Shown here in pieces: positions 10,801-22,954 of a DNA stretch of 64,000 nucleotides (its first letter is position 1; each line of letters opens with the position of its first letter). The position numbers and the translations under genes were made by a program. This DNA is from Macrocystis pyrifera (taxonomy: Eukaryota > Sar > Phaeophyceae > Laminariales > Laminariaceae): positions 12,367,581 through 12,431,580 of the forward strand of contig JASSKH010000022.1 of assembly GCA_031763025.1 (NCBI GenBank), in the 5' to 3' direction. Under the pieces are notes generated by a model. It had not been told where the DNA came from and did no database searches. It saw only the letters and a program-made list of their open reading frames with translations.

Positions 10801-11146
10801 CATCCATCACGTCCGACCCCTGGGGTACACGGCAGCCGTATTAATATTACCATGTGGTACCAAAAATGACATTTTCCTAGAAAACTTTTACTTTTCTACT
10901 GCGGTCGCGGGTCTTTCCTCCCGCTCTCGGCTGCGGAACGCGCAGGCGGCTCGCATGTACACCACCACGGCGCAAGTGTGGGCCCCGGCCAGGCTCCTGG
11001 GCGCGTGCTCTGGGCCATCAGAATCGCGAAATCTGGTGCTAGAGCCAAGCAGGTCTACGGAAAAAGTTTCTACGGGAACGGGTATAATTTTTGCACCAAA
11101 CCCTCCGAGTTCTGCTGTACCTCGCACCATACACGTAGCACAACTA

Positions 11147-11255
11147 TTACGGGGGACCACCGTTAATAGGACCTACGGTACACACAAAAAAACCTACATA
11201 TTTCATTTTTTTACCAACAATAGTTGGTGCTATTTACTATGCCCCCCCCCCGTAA
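11147..11255. mobile_element. MITE family A, copy A2
   Basis: Ends TTACGGGGGACC and CCCCCGTAA with perfect flanking TA on both sides (11,145-11,146 and 11,256-11,257). Confidence 0.95.
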
Positions 11256-11682
11256 TAGCACCAGATACGCAGCCTAGACATGGCCATGTCGCACGGGGCA
11301 CGCACGTAGCCAGTGGTCAAAGTCATTTACTGCCTGCCTTCATCTGTCTCACTACGCTCCCAGCTCTTTTGCGTGTGGCTGTTTCTCCCAGCCCTCTCGA
11401 GTCCGCGGCAGTGTGACTCGCGGGCACGACCCATCCTGCCGGCTGTCTCGCTGTACTCCTCGCATAGGGCACGGCCGACACTTCCCGCCTCCGTCTGTCT
11501 GGCTGCACTCGAAGCTCCTTCCGTTGCGATGTGTAGGTCTCGTGTTGGGCACGATAACATGGAATCCTCTCGAGGACACACTCGTGCAGCTGAGCAATTC
11601 CAGCTGCAGCAGTGCATATACAGTAGAGCTGTACCCCTGCGAGTATTCGCGGCCAAAGAGTGCTCGCGAAATCCGGGGGGCG

Positions 11683-12155
11683 CGGGGCGTACTCATTATT
11701 ATGCATGGCCGTAGTCGTGTGACCATGAACCCTCGCATCTCTACTACACTGCCGGGACGGAGCACGTCGGGTTTTCACCGACCAGGCAGACATTGCTCGC
11801 ACCAAGCGCCAAGCGGCGTGAGGTGTTGGGCGAGTCGCATGAAGGGTGAGCTGCATCCTACGAAGAAGCGCTTTAAAGGCGGATTTTCTTGCATATGGAT
11901 GACAGCGTCAACTGAACCAACGTCTGGTGCGGTCAGTTCCAGTGACAGCAATGGGTTTACTATGTAACTGCCTCGTGGGTGCCTTACCAAATACACACCC
12001 TGTGATACGATCAGCCCTCTCGTGCGGAGATAAGGTTCTCCCGGCACAAAAATTGATAACCGCAAAAAAAAAAACGGTACCCTCGCTGTCTAGCTCACGC
12101 AGTGAAAGGCGTCTTTTACAGCGTCGTCGCCAACCGACGCCAACCCAACCTATAT
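11683..12155 (-). mobile_element. Repeat element B, copy B6
   Basis: Near-full copy beginning at a G-rich run and GTACTCATTATTATGCATGG and ending at AACCCAACCTATATATATA. At ~11,985-12,000 it lacks the 7-bp CTGGTAC seen in B4. Confidence 0.87.
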
Positions 12156-12563
12156 ATATATACCAAGTATATAATATTGTTATTGCCCTCGATGAACTGC
12201 GTTCGAGCGCTGTTCTCAGTTTGCTTGTCTTTCTTTTTGTGAAGTCAGTCGCAGTTGGAGCTGGTGAGAGTGACGAGAGAGACCACTCGTCACCGGCACA
12301 GATGGCACCCCAGCAGGCGGGGTTTGGCTCAGGCTGAGCGTTTGCGTGCTGGCTATCGGTACTACTCGTGGTCGTACAGGGCGGGGATATGGGACATTCG
12401 TCGTGGTTCTTGAAGAGCATTCAGCATCCTACAGTACGTACATTCCTGCTTCGTGTTGTTGGTAGTGATGCACCAGACTCTTCTACAGCCTACTACTACT
12501 AGAGGAGTGGGAATGACGAATGTGAACAGATCTACGGCAGTGGTCAAGCTCCAAACTGCACTA

Positions 12564-12674
12564 TTACGGGGGACCATAGTTAATAGGACCTACGGTATAC
12601 ACAAAAACCTATATATTTACCTATTTTTACTATTAATAACAATATGTGGTCCTATTTACTATGGTCCCCCGTAA
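12564..12674. mobile_element. MITE family A, copy A3
   Basis: Well-preserved copy; TTACGGGGGACC...GGTCCCCCGTAA flanked by TA on both sides. Confidence 0.95.
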
Positions 12675-12679
12675 TAAGC

Positions 12680-13125
12680 TATTGCGTTGGCGGTTGTTGT
12701 ATCGTTATGGATGTGTTGCTGTCGTTCTCAGTCTCGTCATGCAGTACCAACGACAGATGTCCCGCCAGCTCGACCGGAACAGGCGACAGAGGTGCTGCCA
12801 GCCGGCAGAGACTCCGGGCACACAACAAACCAGGGATGACCCTGGGGACACAGGAACATCACTTCGGATTCCTATTAATATGTAGTGCTACCAGCCGCAG
12901 CGCATCACATCGGCACGAGCACCCGCACCAGTACTACAGCAATGGGATCGAATTCATGGAGATAATCGGTTTTGCAGTGCTAAATACATCACTTACTAAG
13001 CGATGCGCGTCAAAGCGCAGAAACCTTGTACAACTACTACAACTTCCTGTCGCTCGTCTCTGTCTAGTAGAAGGCATGGACACCTGGACGTCCTGGATGT
13101 TCACGGGTGGAAAGAGCAGTTTAGT
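12680..13125. other. No supported gene
   Basis: No repeat copy or splice-consistent exon recognised; one TATTAATA at 12,873. Confidence 0.45.
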
Positions 13126-13127
13126 GT

Positions 13128-13256
13128 GAGGTCGCAAGTGTTGTCCCTTGCCCGCTATATTTTTATCGCCCAGACGGTTCAGCATTCCCGACTGCTGGTC
13201 GATTTTCATCGAGTTTTGCCAACTACCCCTCTGAAACAAGAAAAAATCCCTAGGCT
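13128..13256 (-). mobile_element. tRNA-derived SINE, fragment S5 (old)
   Basis: Degraded body fragment: GGTTCAGCATTCCCGACTGC, TCGATTTTCATCGA and AAGAAAAAATCCCTA match the SINE body in order. Head and tail are missing. Confidence 0.7.
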
Positions 13257-13914
13257 GGTCGAATTAACCCATCTGCTTACAACAGTTGCTATTACCAACA
13301 GTTGCTCGGTATCTGTCTTTTGCTTCGTTCTCATCTTAGTCGTGCCGTCCTATTTTAAGTACGTACTGCTGGGGAGACCATTTCGCAAAACTCTGACTTT
13401 TTCTCAGTACAAAGCTTGTTACAATCACCATCCTCTTCAACGATGTGGCCATCGGAACCTCTGCCCTGTCGTGCTGCTGTGAACTTAGAGCAATTCATTA
13501 TAGTCTATTGGCTAAAAAAAAAAACGCCCACCGATCCCTCTCGAATGACGTTACTATTAATATGTACCCCTAGCACTGCTGACCACTCTGAACATCAAAG
13601 TAAGAACCGTCTTGATCTCGATAATAGTACCCCCCCACGGTCTGTATCTTCTGGCCGGCCAAAGTCCATTAGTATTTTCTATAATACAGTAGTAGCCCAA
13701 TTTCTGGCCGGTCAGAGTATAATAGCATTTCGCATGGATCATATGATGTGGTCGAGTATCAGTGGGTTACCCGATTTTAGAGCCCCTCGTGCGTACTACA
13801 GCCTACATAGCAGGTGGAAAGCGCTCACGAGATGGCTCCTACCCCGGCGCGCTCTGCAGTCAGAGAGACGAGGCGCTGCCATCGCTCGTCGCGCGCTCGC
13901 TCCTGCTCTAAGGG

Positions 13915-13985
13915 GAGGGGGGGGGGGGGGGGGGGGGGACCCGGGTACTCGCGAGTTTTAGGGGCCATTTTAGGCGAGTACCCGG
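13915..13985. repeat. G homopolymer and GTACTCG inverted repeat
   Basis: A ~23-base G run is followed by GGGTACTCGCGAG and, ~25 bp on, GGCGAGTACCC in inverted orientation. The same GTACTCG words are dense at 14,640-14,770. Confidence 0.7.
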
Positions 13986-14049
13986 ATACTTGTCCACAGA
14001 CGAGTTCCCCAATGATGTCACCAACCTTAGCAATTTGTTTATGACATAC

Positions 14050-14395
14050 AATAGCATGGTATCATGCCGCGATATAGATAGGAATTACAGTAGAATGATG
14101 GTGCCACCATTTATATGGGAAATAATCTGGTACTTGGTCTAGTGTTGTGTATAGTCATTTAGGATATTGCCGCGATATATCTAGGAATTACTATGGTGCC
14201 AATGTTTACATAGGAACTATTAATAGAGTAGTGCATGGTATTAATAGTGTGTTTTTTATAGGAATATGAGTATATAGGGATTAGTTTGGCGCCTCCGTTT
14301 ATATACGAATTATGGTACAGTAGTTAAGTGTGTTTGGCATAGGTAATGGTATGGTATATGGTACGGCGGTTTATATACGAGTCAGTATGGCGTTT
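14050..14395 (+). repeat. Diverged tandem repeat (~4 units)
   Basis: Units sharing CGCGATATA-ATAGGAATTA, TGGTGCC and TTTATATA-GAA recur about every 90-110 bp. Two TATTAATA words lie inside (14,218 and 14,239). Confidence 0.6.
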
Positions 14396-14399
14396 GGGG

Positions 14400-14485
14400 G
14401 AGGGGACGGTGTCAGGTAACCCCCTCTCCACGACTACGGTCATGCATGACATAGTATGGGTGCATGGGTACACCCTCTCGGTAGG
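14400..14485 (+). repeat. Element B terminal fragment, copy B7
   Basis: CACGACTACGGTCATGCATGA followed by a GGGTACACCC end; short, diverged. Confidence 0.55.
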
Positions 14486-14639
14486 TGCGTAGATGAAAAA
14501 TTCGACGGGGGGTGTCGGAAAACACTTTTCGTGCGCCCTATGTAAGGTTTCTTGTAGATCTGCACGATGTACTGCACAAGGGACGTGGTTTAGGGGATGA
14601 AACAGTGTCATCCCCGGGGTTTCCAGGGGTGAAACAGCG

Positions 14640-15410
14640 AGTACCCGGGTATATACTCGTTACTCGCGAGTTCGCGGGTACTCGGGCCCCTAACACTCGT
14701 GAGTATAAAAGTGCTGCTCGTACTCGTCGCGAGCATTGACAAAGAGAGTTTGTACTCACGAGTACCCGGGTTTTTTCTCAAAGTGGTACGAATCTACTAT
14801 GCAGCACCCGGCAAACTACATAATATCACGGGTTTACTCTGAAAACAAACAGTAAGTGTGTGCTCTGTATGTACTTTGTGTACTCTGTGAGTACTCTGCC
14901 GTAGATTACCCACTCCGTGTACGTTTCCGTGCAGCACACTACAGAGTACCTCTGGGTACGAGTATGTGTGTGTACTCCGTGTGTACTCGTTGCGCTTCTA
15001 CATTCGTCCTCTTTGTGCACTCTATGGACTCCGATACACTATGTGTGTACTCTTGGTGACATGTGTGCTTTTCAGTAAAGTACGCATATATGTTGTGTGT
15101 TGTGTGTTCTCTTTTTTCTGCGTTCTCTTTATACACTCTCTTGTGTACTCACCTGTACGGCGCGCAACCCGGCCATGTGAACTATTTGTGTACTGTGTGC
15201 ACTGTGGTGTTCAGCGCAGCGAGTACAGCAGCACTGCCTGTGTGTGCTCCGTTTACTCGCTCGTTGTGATATTGTGCACGCAATAGGTGTGCTGTGCGGT
15301 CTATACTGTTCTCTGTGCGTATAGTTACTGTTGTCTGGGCGTACTCTGTGCGTGCTCTGCGTGTTCTCTTTGTACACTACTCTTTGTACTCTGTGAGCTC
15401 TTTTAGTACT
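14640..15410 (+). repeat. GTACTC-rich degenerate repeat tract
   Basis: 770 bp in which GTACTC, TACTCTGTG and their complements recur every ~10-20 bp without a strict period. The first 130 bp is rich in ACTCGCGAG/GAGTACCC palindromic pieces. Open frames here are Cys/Val/Leu-rich by-products of the repeat. Confidence 0.7.
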
Positions 15411-15419
15411 CTGCTTGAA

Positions 15420-16020
15420 GTAGTGTAGTAAGTCTGTGAGTTTCTGTTCAGGGTAGTTCCAAAGGCCGTTTCCCATGCGGTTCGTTTTTTCGAGCTTCAG
15501 ATTTTGACCCGATCCCATTTTCAGATATGAAGTTGGCAAATCGGAACAGTCTTCCTTTCCGGAAAAATCATATTTTTTGTGCGTGCAGATATTCCAGCAA
15601 GACCAACTGCTACTGCAGTGGTTTGGCGCCGCGAAGAGACGCGCTGGGTGCGCTGCCCCGCGCGTAGGACCCAAGCGTCCGAGCCCACGTTTACTGCCTC
15701 TGCTAGAGTCAACCTGCCTTGATATTTTGTGTTTCATTTAGTGCCTGACTACTGCTGCTGCTGCTGCTGTGCAGCAGTGTAGTCTACGAGTACGTATCCG
15801 CGGGAGGTGGTGCGTGCAGAGTGCGCTTCTCTTGGTCTCTGGGCCCGAGCCCGCGCCAGCCGACTATAGTCTGGCCATGGAGGGACGCGCCGCCCGTGCG
15901 TTGGGCGCGAAGCAACGTCGCTATACAGCTGTGTCACCATCCAACTCATCGATCGTTCTGCTGCTATTTGTTGTCGTGGATAACATCTTGAATTTAGAGA
16001 GCATGCCATTTTCGATTTGA
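15420..16020. other. No supported gene
   Basis: A CTG trinucleotide run lies at ~15,748-15,770; otherwise nothing recognised. Confidence 0.45.
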
Positions 16021-16023
16021 AAA

Positions 16024-16076
16024 ATCTGATGACCCAAGTCGTCGGACCCAAAATCCGACGACTTGGGTCATCGGAT
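16024..16076. repeat. Near-perfect 23-bp hairpin
   Basis: Left arm 16,024-16,046 (core GATGACCCAAGTCGTCGGA) and right arm 16,054-16,076 pair with one mismatch around a 7-base loop. A related but decayed version occurs at 45,098-45,152. Could be a small foldback element or the loop of a structured RNA; no neighbouring gene decides this. Confidence 0.85.
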
Positions 16077-16449
16077 TCTCAAAACGAAAAAAATCCGGTT
16101 GGATTTTGCATATTTGGATTGCATAAGCAGGGTCATTCCTTTTTGAGATCGAAAAATACAAATAAAGCTCGAAATCGAACCGCATAGGCAACAGCCTAAC
16201 GAACAAAAAATACTGACGATTAGCAAAATTCGATCGTGATAACAAGATATCACGATTCGTGACTTTCCAGTTCTAATGAAAATGGTTGATACCAGGTATA
16301 TCACCCTTTATATCAAGCTTCATGATATTTCAAAACTGTAAAACATCCAAAGCATAAAAAATCCAAGGGTCTTTGCCGTTGGTGCGCGAGTGGGGCCGGG
16401 CTGGGCCGACCGCACGGTATATTTCCAAATCACGGGCCGAAGCCCGATC

Positions 16450-16560
16450 CAGCCTGTAAGATTCCTATTTCACGCGCCTGTGAGCTTCCAATCTCACGCG
16501 AGCCTGCGAGATTCCAATCTCACTGGTCATCTGCCCGGCCTCGCCCGTGAGATTCTGATA
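16450..16560. repeat. Short repeats of GAGATTCCAATCTCAC
   Basis: Three to four imperfect ~26-bp units (CCTGYGAGATTCCAATCTCAC), each itself partly palindromic. The flanks show nothing else recognisable from 16,080 to 17,435. Confidence 0.7.
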
Positions 16561-17439
16561 CTATTTTCGCTCTTTGTTTGCGCTGTGTCTCCTCGACCTC
16601 GAGGTTTCAAGGCCGCAACGTGCTCGATAGCCCGCGCCCAGCGGTTGCTTTGGGCAGCCGCTTACTGTCTACAGTCGGCGTACGGAGCAGAGTCTGCCCT
16701 ATGCCCCTACACCGGTCTTCGGCTACCGTTGGGTTGCATGGGCTACATAGTGCCTCGATCAGGCATATGCACTAAGCATGTATAGCCACGACGAATAGTC
16801 ACAGGTCGTGATACGTTCCTTCTAAATATAAAACGGAGAAGCTACGCACTGTAAACAAAGAGGCGTCATGGTTAGCGAGGTTTTTGGTCGTGCATCACGA
16901 TTCATGACAAATGTTTCACGTATGGTATCGTGGTTGTGTTCGTTCGTCACGGATGCCCCTCGCTGCTACTGCTTCCTTTGGGGCAGTACAGCAGGCTATG
17001 CCACATGTTTGCTTTACAAATAATCACGAATGTGATGTGCGTTGCCCGCTTACAGTTGTTGTTATTGTTGTTGTTCTCACATTAACTCATCGCCACTGAA
17101 CAATTCAATGCAGTTCGTGGTCGCAGGACAGGCTTTACTCGCTAAGGAGTGGAAGAATACCCCTCGCGCTCCGGGGCACTAAAAAACAAAAAAAAATACC
17201 TCGGGAAAAAAAATAAAATAACCAAAGAATAGTACACGTGATAACTGAAGCACATCTACAGTACACCTGTGACAAAAATAAAAAGCGAGGTCCGCGCACA
17301 TACGTATCAGACACATGCGGTACGCTGTACAAGGAAGTCGCCACAAAAGCCGAGAAGACCGCATAATACCCACAAGAAAAAGACAGGATGAAAAAAACAA
17401 CTCGACGTCGAAAAATCAACACCGAAAAAAAAAAACAGT

Positions 17440-17512
17440 ATCCCTTTTTAACTTGCGACACCCCCGGGATTTCGCCGTAAGTCAACAACATCCCGAAGGG
17501 GAACCTTGTACC
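17440..17512 (+). repeat. Dispersed repeat F, copy 2
   Basis: Second copy of the 10,000-10,065 repeat. Two TACC(A/T)GGTA words follow at 17,553 and 17,563, overlapping as an inverted pair. Confidence 0.75.
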
Positions 17513-17579
17513 AGTATATATTACGGCGTACCAGGGTACCCGTGGTAGTACGTACCTGGTACTACCAGGTATAAACCTA

Positions 17580-18520
17580 CCTACATATATATTTCTCTGA
17601 GCGTGCTCGGTTGGTACATCCCTGGCCTCTCAGAACTCCCACTTGGAGACCCCCTCTTTGCATTTCTTGCCGGGGAGATCAGTTTCAACTTTTCTTCCTC
17701 TTTCGTTATGTATGCGTGCGTGCACCCAGAGCACGGCACCGCAGGCGAGCCCGGCGCCGTCGCGGGTGTCAGCGGGTGCTGGCGGGTAGAGGGGGGAGTT
17801 GACAGAGCGCGGTCGCCGTTTTCGTGGCTATGCGCCGCGTGTGCCTCGAGATACGAGGGAAGCATGATGTACGAGTCTGTAAGGGTCGTTTGGGCGTGTA
17901 AAAGAATAAGCATGCTCATCTTTGTGACCAAGCTGAAATTCACGGAGAGAGTTCCGCAGTCTGAGCACCAACATTGTCGAGCTGGTGAACGAGGGCCACG
18001 GTATGTTTTTTTTTGCTTGACGCGAGGCGCGCGACGGGGCTCACTGTTCTGTGGCAGAGAGGGAGGAAAGCCTTACCCGGACCGAATCGGTGGCGAGATG
18101 GCCGCGAAAGGGGCGGGCGGCGTATGAGCTTGAGAGAGAAGCTCTGATTTTCGTTTTTTCTTTTTGACCGGTGCAAGGTGTTCCAATCGGGCAGAAAATA
18201 ATCACATGAGAGCATGAGAGCGGATGAATTTTTTTTTTCTTTCTGAATTTTTCGGTTTCATTTTCCTTGTTTTGCGGTGCTGCTGTCTGCTGCACCGTGC
18301 TGTGCTTTCTCTTTCGTACATACCAAAAGAACATGAACACCCTGCCTGGGGTATGTACGTACGTACGGCATGTGGCGTTCGGGTTGTTTTCCTGGATCGG
18401 GCATGGAGCTCTTGGCATTTGCAAGTCGCCTGTTTGCACCTTACTGTTTATCGGACCGTCTGGTCCCATTCTTCCTCGCGTGAGCGAGCGTAGCGGGCGG
18501 AACCGCCCGCTGCGCGAAGC
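17580..18520. other. No supported gene
   Basis: Open frames on both strands are not backed by splice-consistent structure, domains or repeats. I cannot exclude an exon. Confidence 0.4.
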
Positions 18521-18639
18521 GCTTGTACGAAAATATTTACGTAATCTGTACGATATCTGCAATTTTCCAAATTTCTCATCAACGTTTTGCGTTATACTGC
18601 TGTACCTCAGACCTCAGGCACAGTCTTGAGTTGCCACGA

Positions 18640-19600
18640 CACGTTCGGGTGGGCAGACCCGCGTTGGGCAAAGCCTGCGAGGTGTTTGCTATTAGTAGTA
18701 CAGTATGTTGGAAGCTACACCGAAGCAACAGCACGCCAGGAAAGGTCTACTTGCAGGAAGCGCTTGGAGTTGATCCTCGTCGCACGTTTGATTCCGGCGA
18801 TAATTTTGAAATGATATATATCGGGGTGCATTTTCCGCTCGACCTCCATCTCGTATCCAGCGAGTTGGAGAAAGCAGAACATGAATTGGGGCACCGCAAC
18901 GTATGGTCTACAACACGACGGAGGACGCAACATATCGGGGTTCTATATGAGTCGTCTGCTGCAACTGCTGTTCACTGCTTGACGCGCTCCGACAACGGCT
19001 TGATCGACAAAGCTTCAGACCAGGTACCATTGAGATCATCAGAATGCCTGTCAAGTGAAAATACCATGTACCTCCTGCCGAGTCCGAGGCTGTCCCTGCT
19101 GATTCAGCTGCAGCTTTACGCCGGATTCCAATGCGGTTCCAACCGACCATCTTCTCCTGATCGAGAGCAGCTTCCTTCACGAGAGATGTCATTCACCATT
19201 CGTCCTGCAGCCTGGCTGTGGTGCAGCGGAGTGAACCAGCGGGCAACGCACCCCCCGAAACCCGAAATCAAACCCAAGGAAAACGCCGTGCAGGTATGTC
19301 AACTCCACAATTTATGAGATCATGAGATCGAACATCTACTACGACGACCCAACGATCCAACATGCTCATATACTTACTGCTGCTGTTGACACAGGTTGCA
19401 CGTGGCTGCAGGGAACATCTCACTGTGTAGCAGCCCAGTATCCTAACAACTTTATAACACATGGCAAGAGTCTCCAGGACATTGATCCAGAATCGATTAT
19501 TATGTTGAAGGGCACACAGCACAGAACGGCATCGCAGCAGACGAGCGAGAGCAAGATCAACCAACGACAGAAATACCAAAACAAATATAATTAATAGTAC
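18640..19600 (+). pseudogene. Coding-like patch, possibly a decayed retroelement
   Basis: All three plus frames contain pieces that look more protein-like than their surroundings. The frame open at ~19,322-19,594 contains AAVDTGCTWLQG, and DTG followed by a small residue resembles the active site of retroviral-type aspartic proteases. No reverse transcriptase, integrase or LTR is visible nearby, and frames shift repeatedly. Decayed mobile-element coding sequence is one reading; chance is another. Low confidence. Confidence 0.25.
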
Positions 19601-20221
19601 GACGTACTCATACTCGTACGTGATCTTTCTCCAGTGTGCCTTGTTGTGCCTTTCCTTACTTTTTTCTTTTATTCGCCCTCCCTATGATTGATTGCTTGTT
19701 CTTGATCTTGGTCTTGATATATCTTGTGTGCCCGATGTACTATTGCATGTATATACGCACAGCTGCTACGCACGAGCGAGAAGGTCAATCGCGCCCCAAT
19801 GTACAGAGTAGCGTGAACATATACTGTGCTGTAGACAAAGGTACTATATTTTTAATCATAGTACGTACGGAAAAGCAAAGGGGCGGGGTGGCGAGGTCGG
19901 TGGACGCAGGGTGCCACCTGGGTGTCAGAAGAACGCTCGTTTTACGCATTGTCGCCAAAAAAGATACTGCCGTATCTTAGATATAGATCATGGTTTGAAG
20001 ATCATCAAAATATCTTACAGGTATGCTAGATGTAACTTATACTCTCAACCGTACTGATCAACTTGTACGATCTCATCATGGCGGACCGCCAACATCGGTC
20101 ATACACATCATGAGGTACAGTCTACCGCACATATAATACTACTGATTATTTGTGCAAATACTAATATATAAACTTCGGTCGTCGTGCTGTGTGACCAATA
20201 CCCCAACAAGCCCTCTGACCG

Positions 20222-20470
20222 CTTCCCGTGTATACCACCGCCCATGGATGCGCATTTTCTGACTTTTCCAATCCATGTTTTTTTCGCAGTCCCATGGGTA
20301 GTCAATGCCATGAACGTGAATGGCACAGCCATATGGGACTGTCAAGGCTCTTCTTCCGTAGCACTGCCAAGACGAAAGGGCTATGGCAGTCCCCATGGCA
20401 GCCCCCCATGGCAGTTTTTGTGAAATACATCATGAAAAAAGTTGCCATGAAACGGTCATGACCGTCGGTT
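20222..20470. repeat. CATG-rich island, part 1
   Basis: Many CCATGG/GCCATG words (for example CCCCATGGCAGCCCCCCATGGC). Same character as 20,950-21,785 and 32,325-32,515. Confidence 0.7.
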
Positions 20471-20524
20471 TCGTTGAACGTTTGTGAAATCATATACCAG
20501 GTACTTTTTTTGTTTTGTTTGTAT

Positions 20525-20950
20525 GATCACTTTTACTTTGAACTCATATCTGTTTCGGGGAACCATAGTTAAAAGGACCTACGTATGGTATACATAAAAA
20601 CTATATATTTACCCATTTTTACGAGAAATATTTGATCCTATTTACTATGGTCCTCCGTAATGGGAGTTTTTTTACTCTCAACGATCTTCTGGACAAGCCG
20701 TGGTCGCAAGTGTCGTCCCTTCTCCCCCCCGGTACGAGCCTTTATTTTTACCGCGCATAAGGTTCAGCATTCCCACCGCTCGTCGATTTTTATCGAATGT
20801 AGCTAACTCACGCTCTTGCGTTTTCCGCTAATATATTTTTTTATGCAAGCAAAAGTCCCTACTGTACGAGCATGCACTCGGTGAGACTCGAACCCACGAA
20901 ATTGATCTTGACAGGCACGCGGACCACCTATCAAGCCACCAGGAACGCCG
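20525..20950 (-). mobile_element. tRNA-derived SINE, copy S6 (interrupted by MITE A4)
   Basis: The SINE tail side (ATCACTTTTACTTT...AACTCA) lies at 20,525-20,547 and the remainder at 20,664-20,950. The gap is filled by MITE copy A4, so the MITE inserted after the SINE. At 20,861 the copy carries an extra CTGTA (CCCTACTGTACGAGC versus CCCTACGAGC in other copies). Confidence 0.85.
20552..20663. mobile_element. MITE family A, copy A4 (nested in SINE S6)
   Basis: Diverged copy; left end TTTCGGGGAACC, right end GGTCCTCCGTAA. Interior TACGTATGGTATACATAAAAA matches the family. Confidence 0.88.
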
Positions 20951-21785
20951 TAAATTTCATGAAAGTGTCAGGGGAGCGCCATGGAGGCCCATGCAAGCGC
21001 ACGAAGGCGCACAAAGCGCCATGCCATGAAAGCCCGTGGAAGTGAGATAGAACTTTCATGAAAGTGCCATTGGAGTAAGCCCATACTAAATGTACCCTCT
21101 CCGACTTTTTCATGGCACGCCATGGCAGCCCCTATGGCGCACCATGCCACACACCGCCATGGGCCCACACGGCAAAACCATGACACCGTCATGGCGATGC
21201 TGTGGGAGTCATGACATATTTCATGCGCCTTCGTTCATGACATTTCGTCGACCTTCATGGGCCTTCACGGGCTTTCATGGCAATGCCATGGCCATTCATG
21301 GGTTCGCCATTGGGTTTCGTGGTACCGACTGCCATGACATGCTATCAAAAATGTCATTGCATGGCCATGAACATGTCCCACGGTGGTGCCATGGGACTGC
21401 CACCACCATAATACGACGCCCCCATCGGCTGGCAGCGGCATGATGGCCAATGCCGTTGTAATGCATGGGAGTTGATGAAGACAGTGCGGTGCCAGTACAG
21501 CCACGGTCGCCCATGAACGGGCACCCTTGCGGCGTGCCGTGGCGCATGCCGTGGGGCGTACCACGGTATCGCCACAGCATCCGCATGGCGTGTCTCACAG
21601 CGTGTCCCATGGAACTGCCATGCGCCTTTATGGCATCGCCAAGGCAGCGGCAATACAATGGCGGTGTCATGAAGGCCCATGCCAGTGCCATGACAATACC
21701 ATGAAATTGTACAACAGTTTGCGTTTGTTGATGAACGTGCTGTGTGGCAGTCTCCCCATGAAAGCTCATGAAGTGTCATGACAGT
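20950..21785. repeat. CATG-rich island, part 2
   Basis: 835 bp with CATG or CATGG roughly every 9-20 bp on both strands (CATGG being CCATG on the other), embedded in GCCATGAAAGCCC-like words. Several frames stay open as Met/His/Pro-rich sequence, an effect of the motif and not a gene. No fixed period found by eye. Confidence 0.75.
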
Positions 21786-21828
21786 TCAAGTTTCACGAGG
21801 ATTTCAAGAGAAAGTGAAATAGGGTGCA

Positions 21829-22333
21829 TCACCCACGCCACCGCCGCAATCGAATCATTCCGGCACCCAATACATACCTGGTAGAATTTTTCATCGGGTA
21901 AAACGTGGTTTTGTTTTCTAAGCCACTTTGTGAGTGAGGTGTGGAGCTCTTCAAGTGAGAAGCCTCCCGAAAATTACGTGAACCCCTACCGTAAACATGC
22001 TTCTGGGGTGCCGAAGTAGGTTTGTCGGTTTCCGAAAATTGCGCCGATATCCTTGTCCACCACAACATCCGTACCATGTACCTGCTTGGTACGGCTAAAA
22101 TCGCCAGAAGGTCGACGTTGATTGGAAATGTCCGCTAAATTATCGCACACTCGTCTAGCTAACTGCAAACCCCAAAATCGCGGCGGTAACCAAACGTGCC
22201 CTGATACCCATCGGTGCAATTGTTTCGCCTCCATCAAATGCACTCCAAACGACTCGATCGAATGACTCTCGGGATAATTGACTCCTTGAGGCAGCTGGTA
22301 CAATCCCTCACAGGCCCAGTTAGACCCACGCAA
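21829..22333 (-). pseudogene. Coding-like region of unknown identity
   Basis: A minus-strand frame of 115 codons (22,333-21,986) followed, after frame changes, by a segment with SLEELHTSLTKWLRKQ ending CAG/GTATGT at ~21,877. Composition and donor-like end suggest exons or a decayed element. I recognise no family. The donor-like site lies inside a TACCTGGTA word (21,875). Confidence 0.3.
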
Positions 22334-22954
22334 ACATTCACTGATAGGATATATACTACTATAGCACTGCTACTATGCCGTAGACCGAAAACGCATGGTC
22401 TATCCACAGCATAAACCAAACTTCCAACGGACCAAATCGCATGTAAGCTATGATACTCGGCAGTACGCGGTTTTGTTCATCCACAGCGCCGGCAGAAACA
22501 CAAGACATCAGCCCACCCCACAGCACGCAAGGAGAGGACAAAAAATCTGCGAATCGGCAGCACATGCATCACGCTTAGTTCTGCATGTCGAAAACATCAA
22601 CGAACATTGCAACGAAGTCACTAACCTGACGATCCTGATATATGTAAGTGGTCCTTGGTACTTTTAAACCCTAAGACCCCAAGATGCTGTCATCCTGCTA
22701 GTCGCCATTCCATGTACGGCACAAGAGCGCGTCCATTCCTTCCGAGTAAGAGCGTACGAGAGTCCTGTTTCCGCTCAAGAAACGACGGTCTGCACCATCG
22801 TCAGACTATGCGGTACATGTCTCGAAAGGTACCTGTAGGGGACTGTGTCGCGAAAAGAAACTGCGACAAATTCTAAGCCACTACCAGGTACTACGTTATT
22901 GTATGGTACGGAACTGTACTTTATCTCTCGACCACACGTGACGGGCGAACAACA

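Noticed and set aside
18523..19317. 264-codon plus-strand open frame as a gene
   Set aside because: Composition is uneven, neighbouring frames look equally coding, no domain or splice sites; kept only as a decayed coding-like patch.
20941..21779. Several 80-157 codon frames with many Met, His and Pro
   Set aside because: Open because the CATG-rich words avoid stops; no domain, splice structure or consistent frame.
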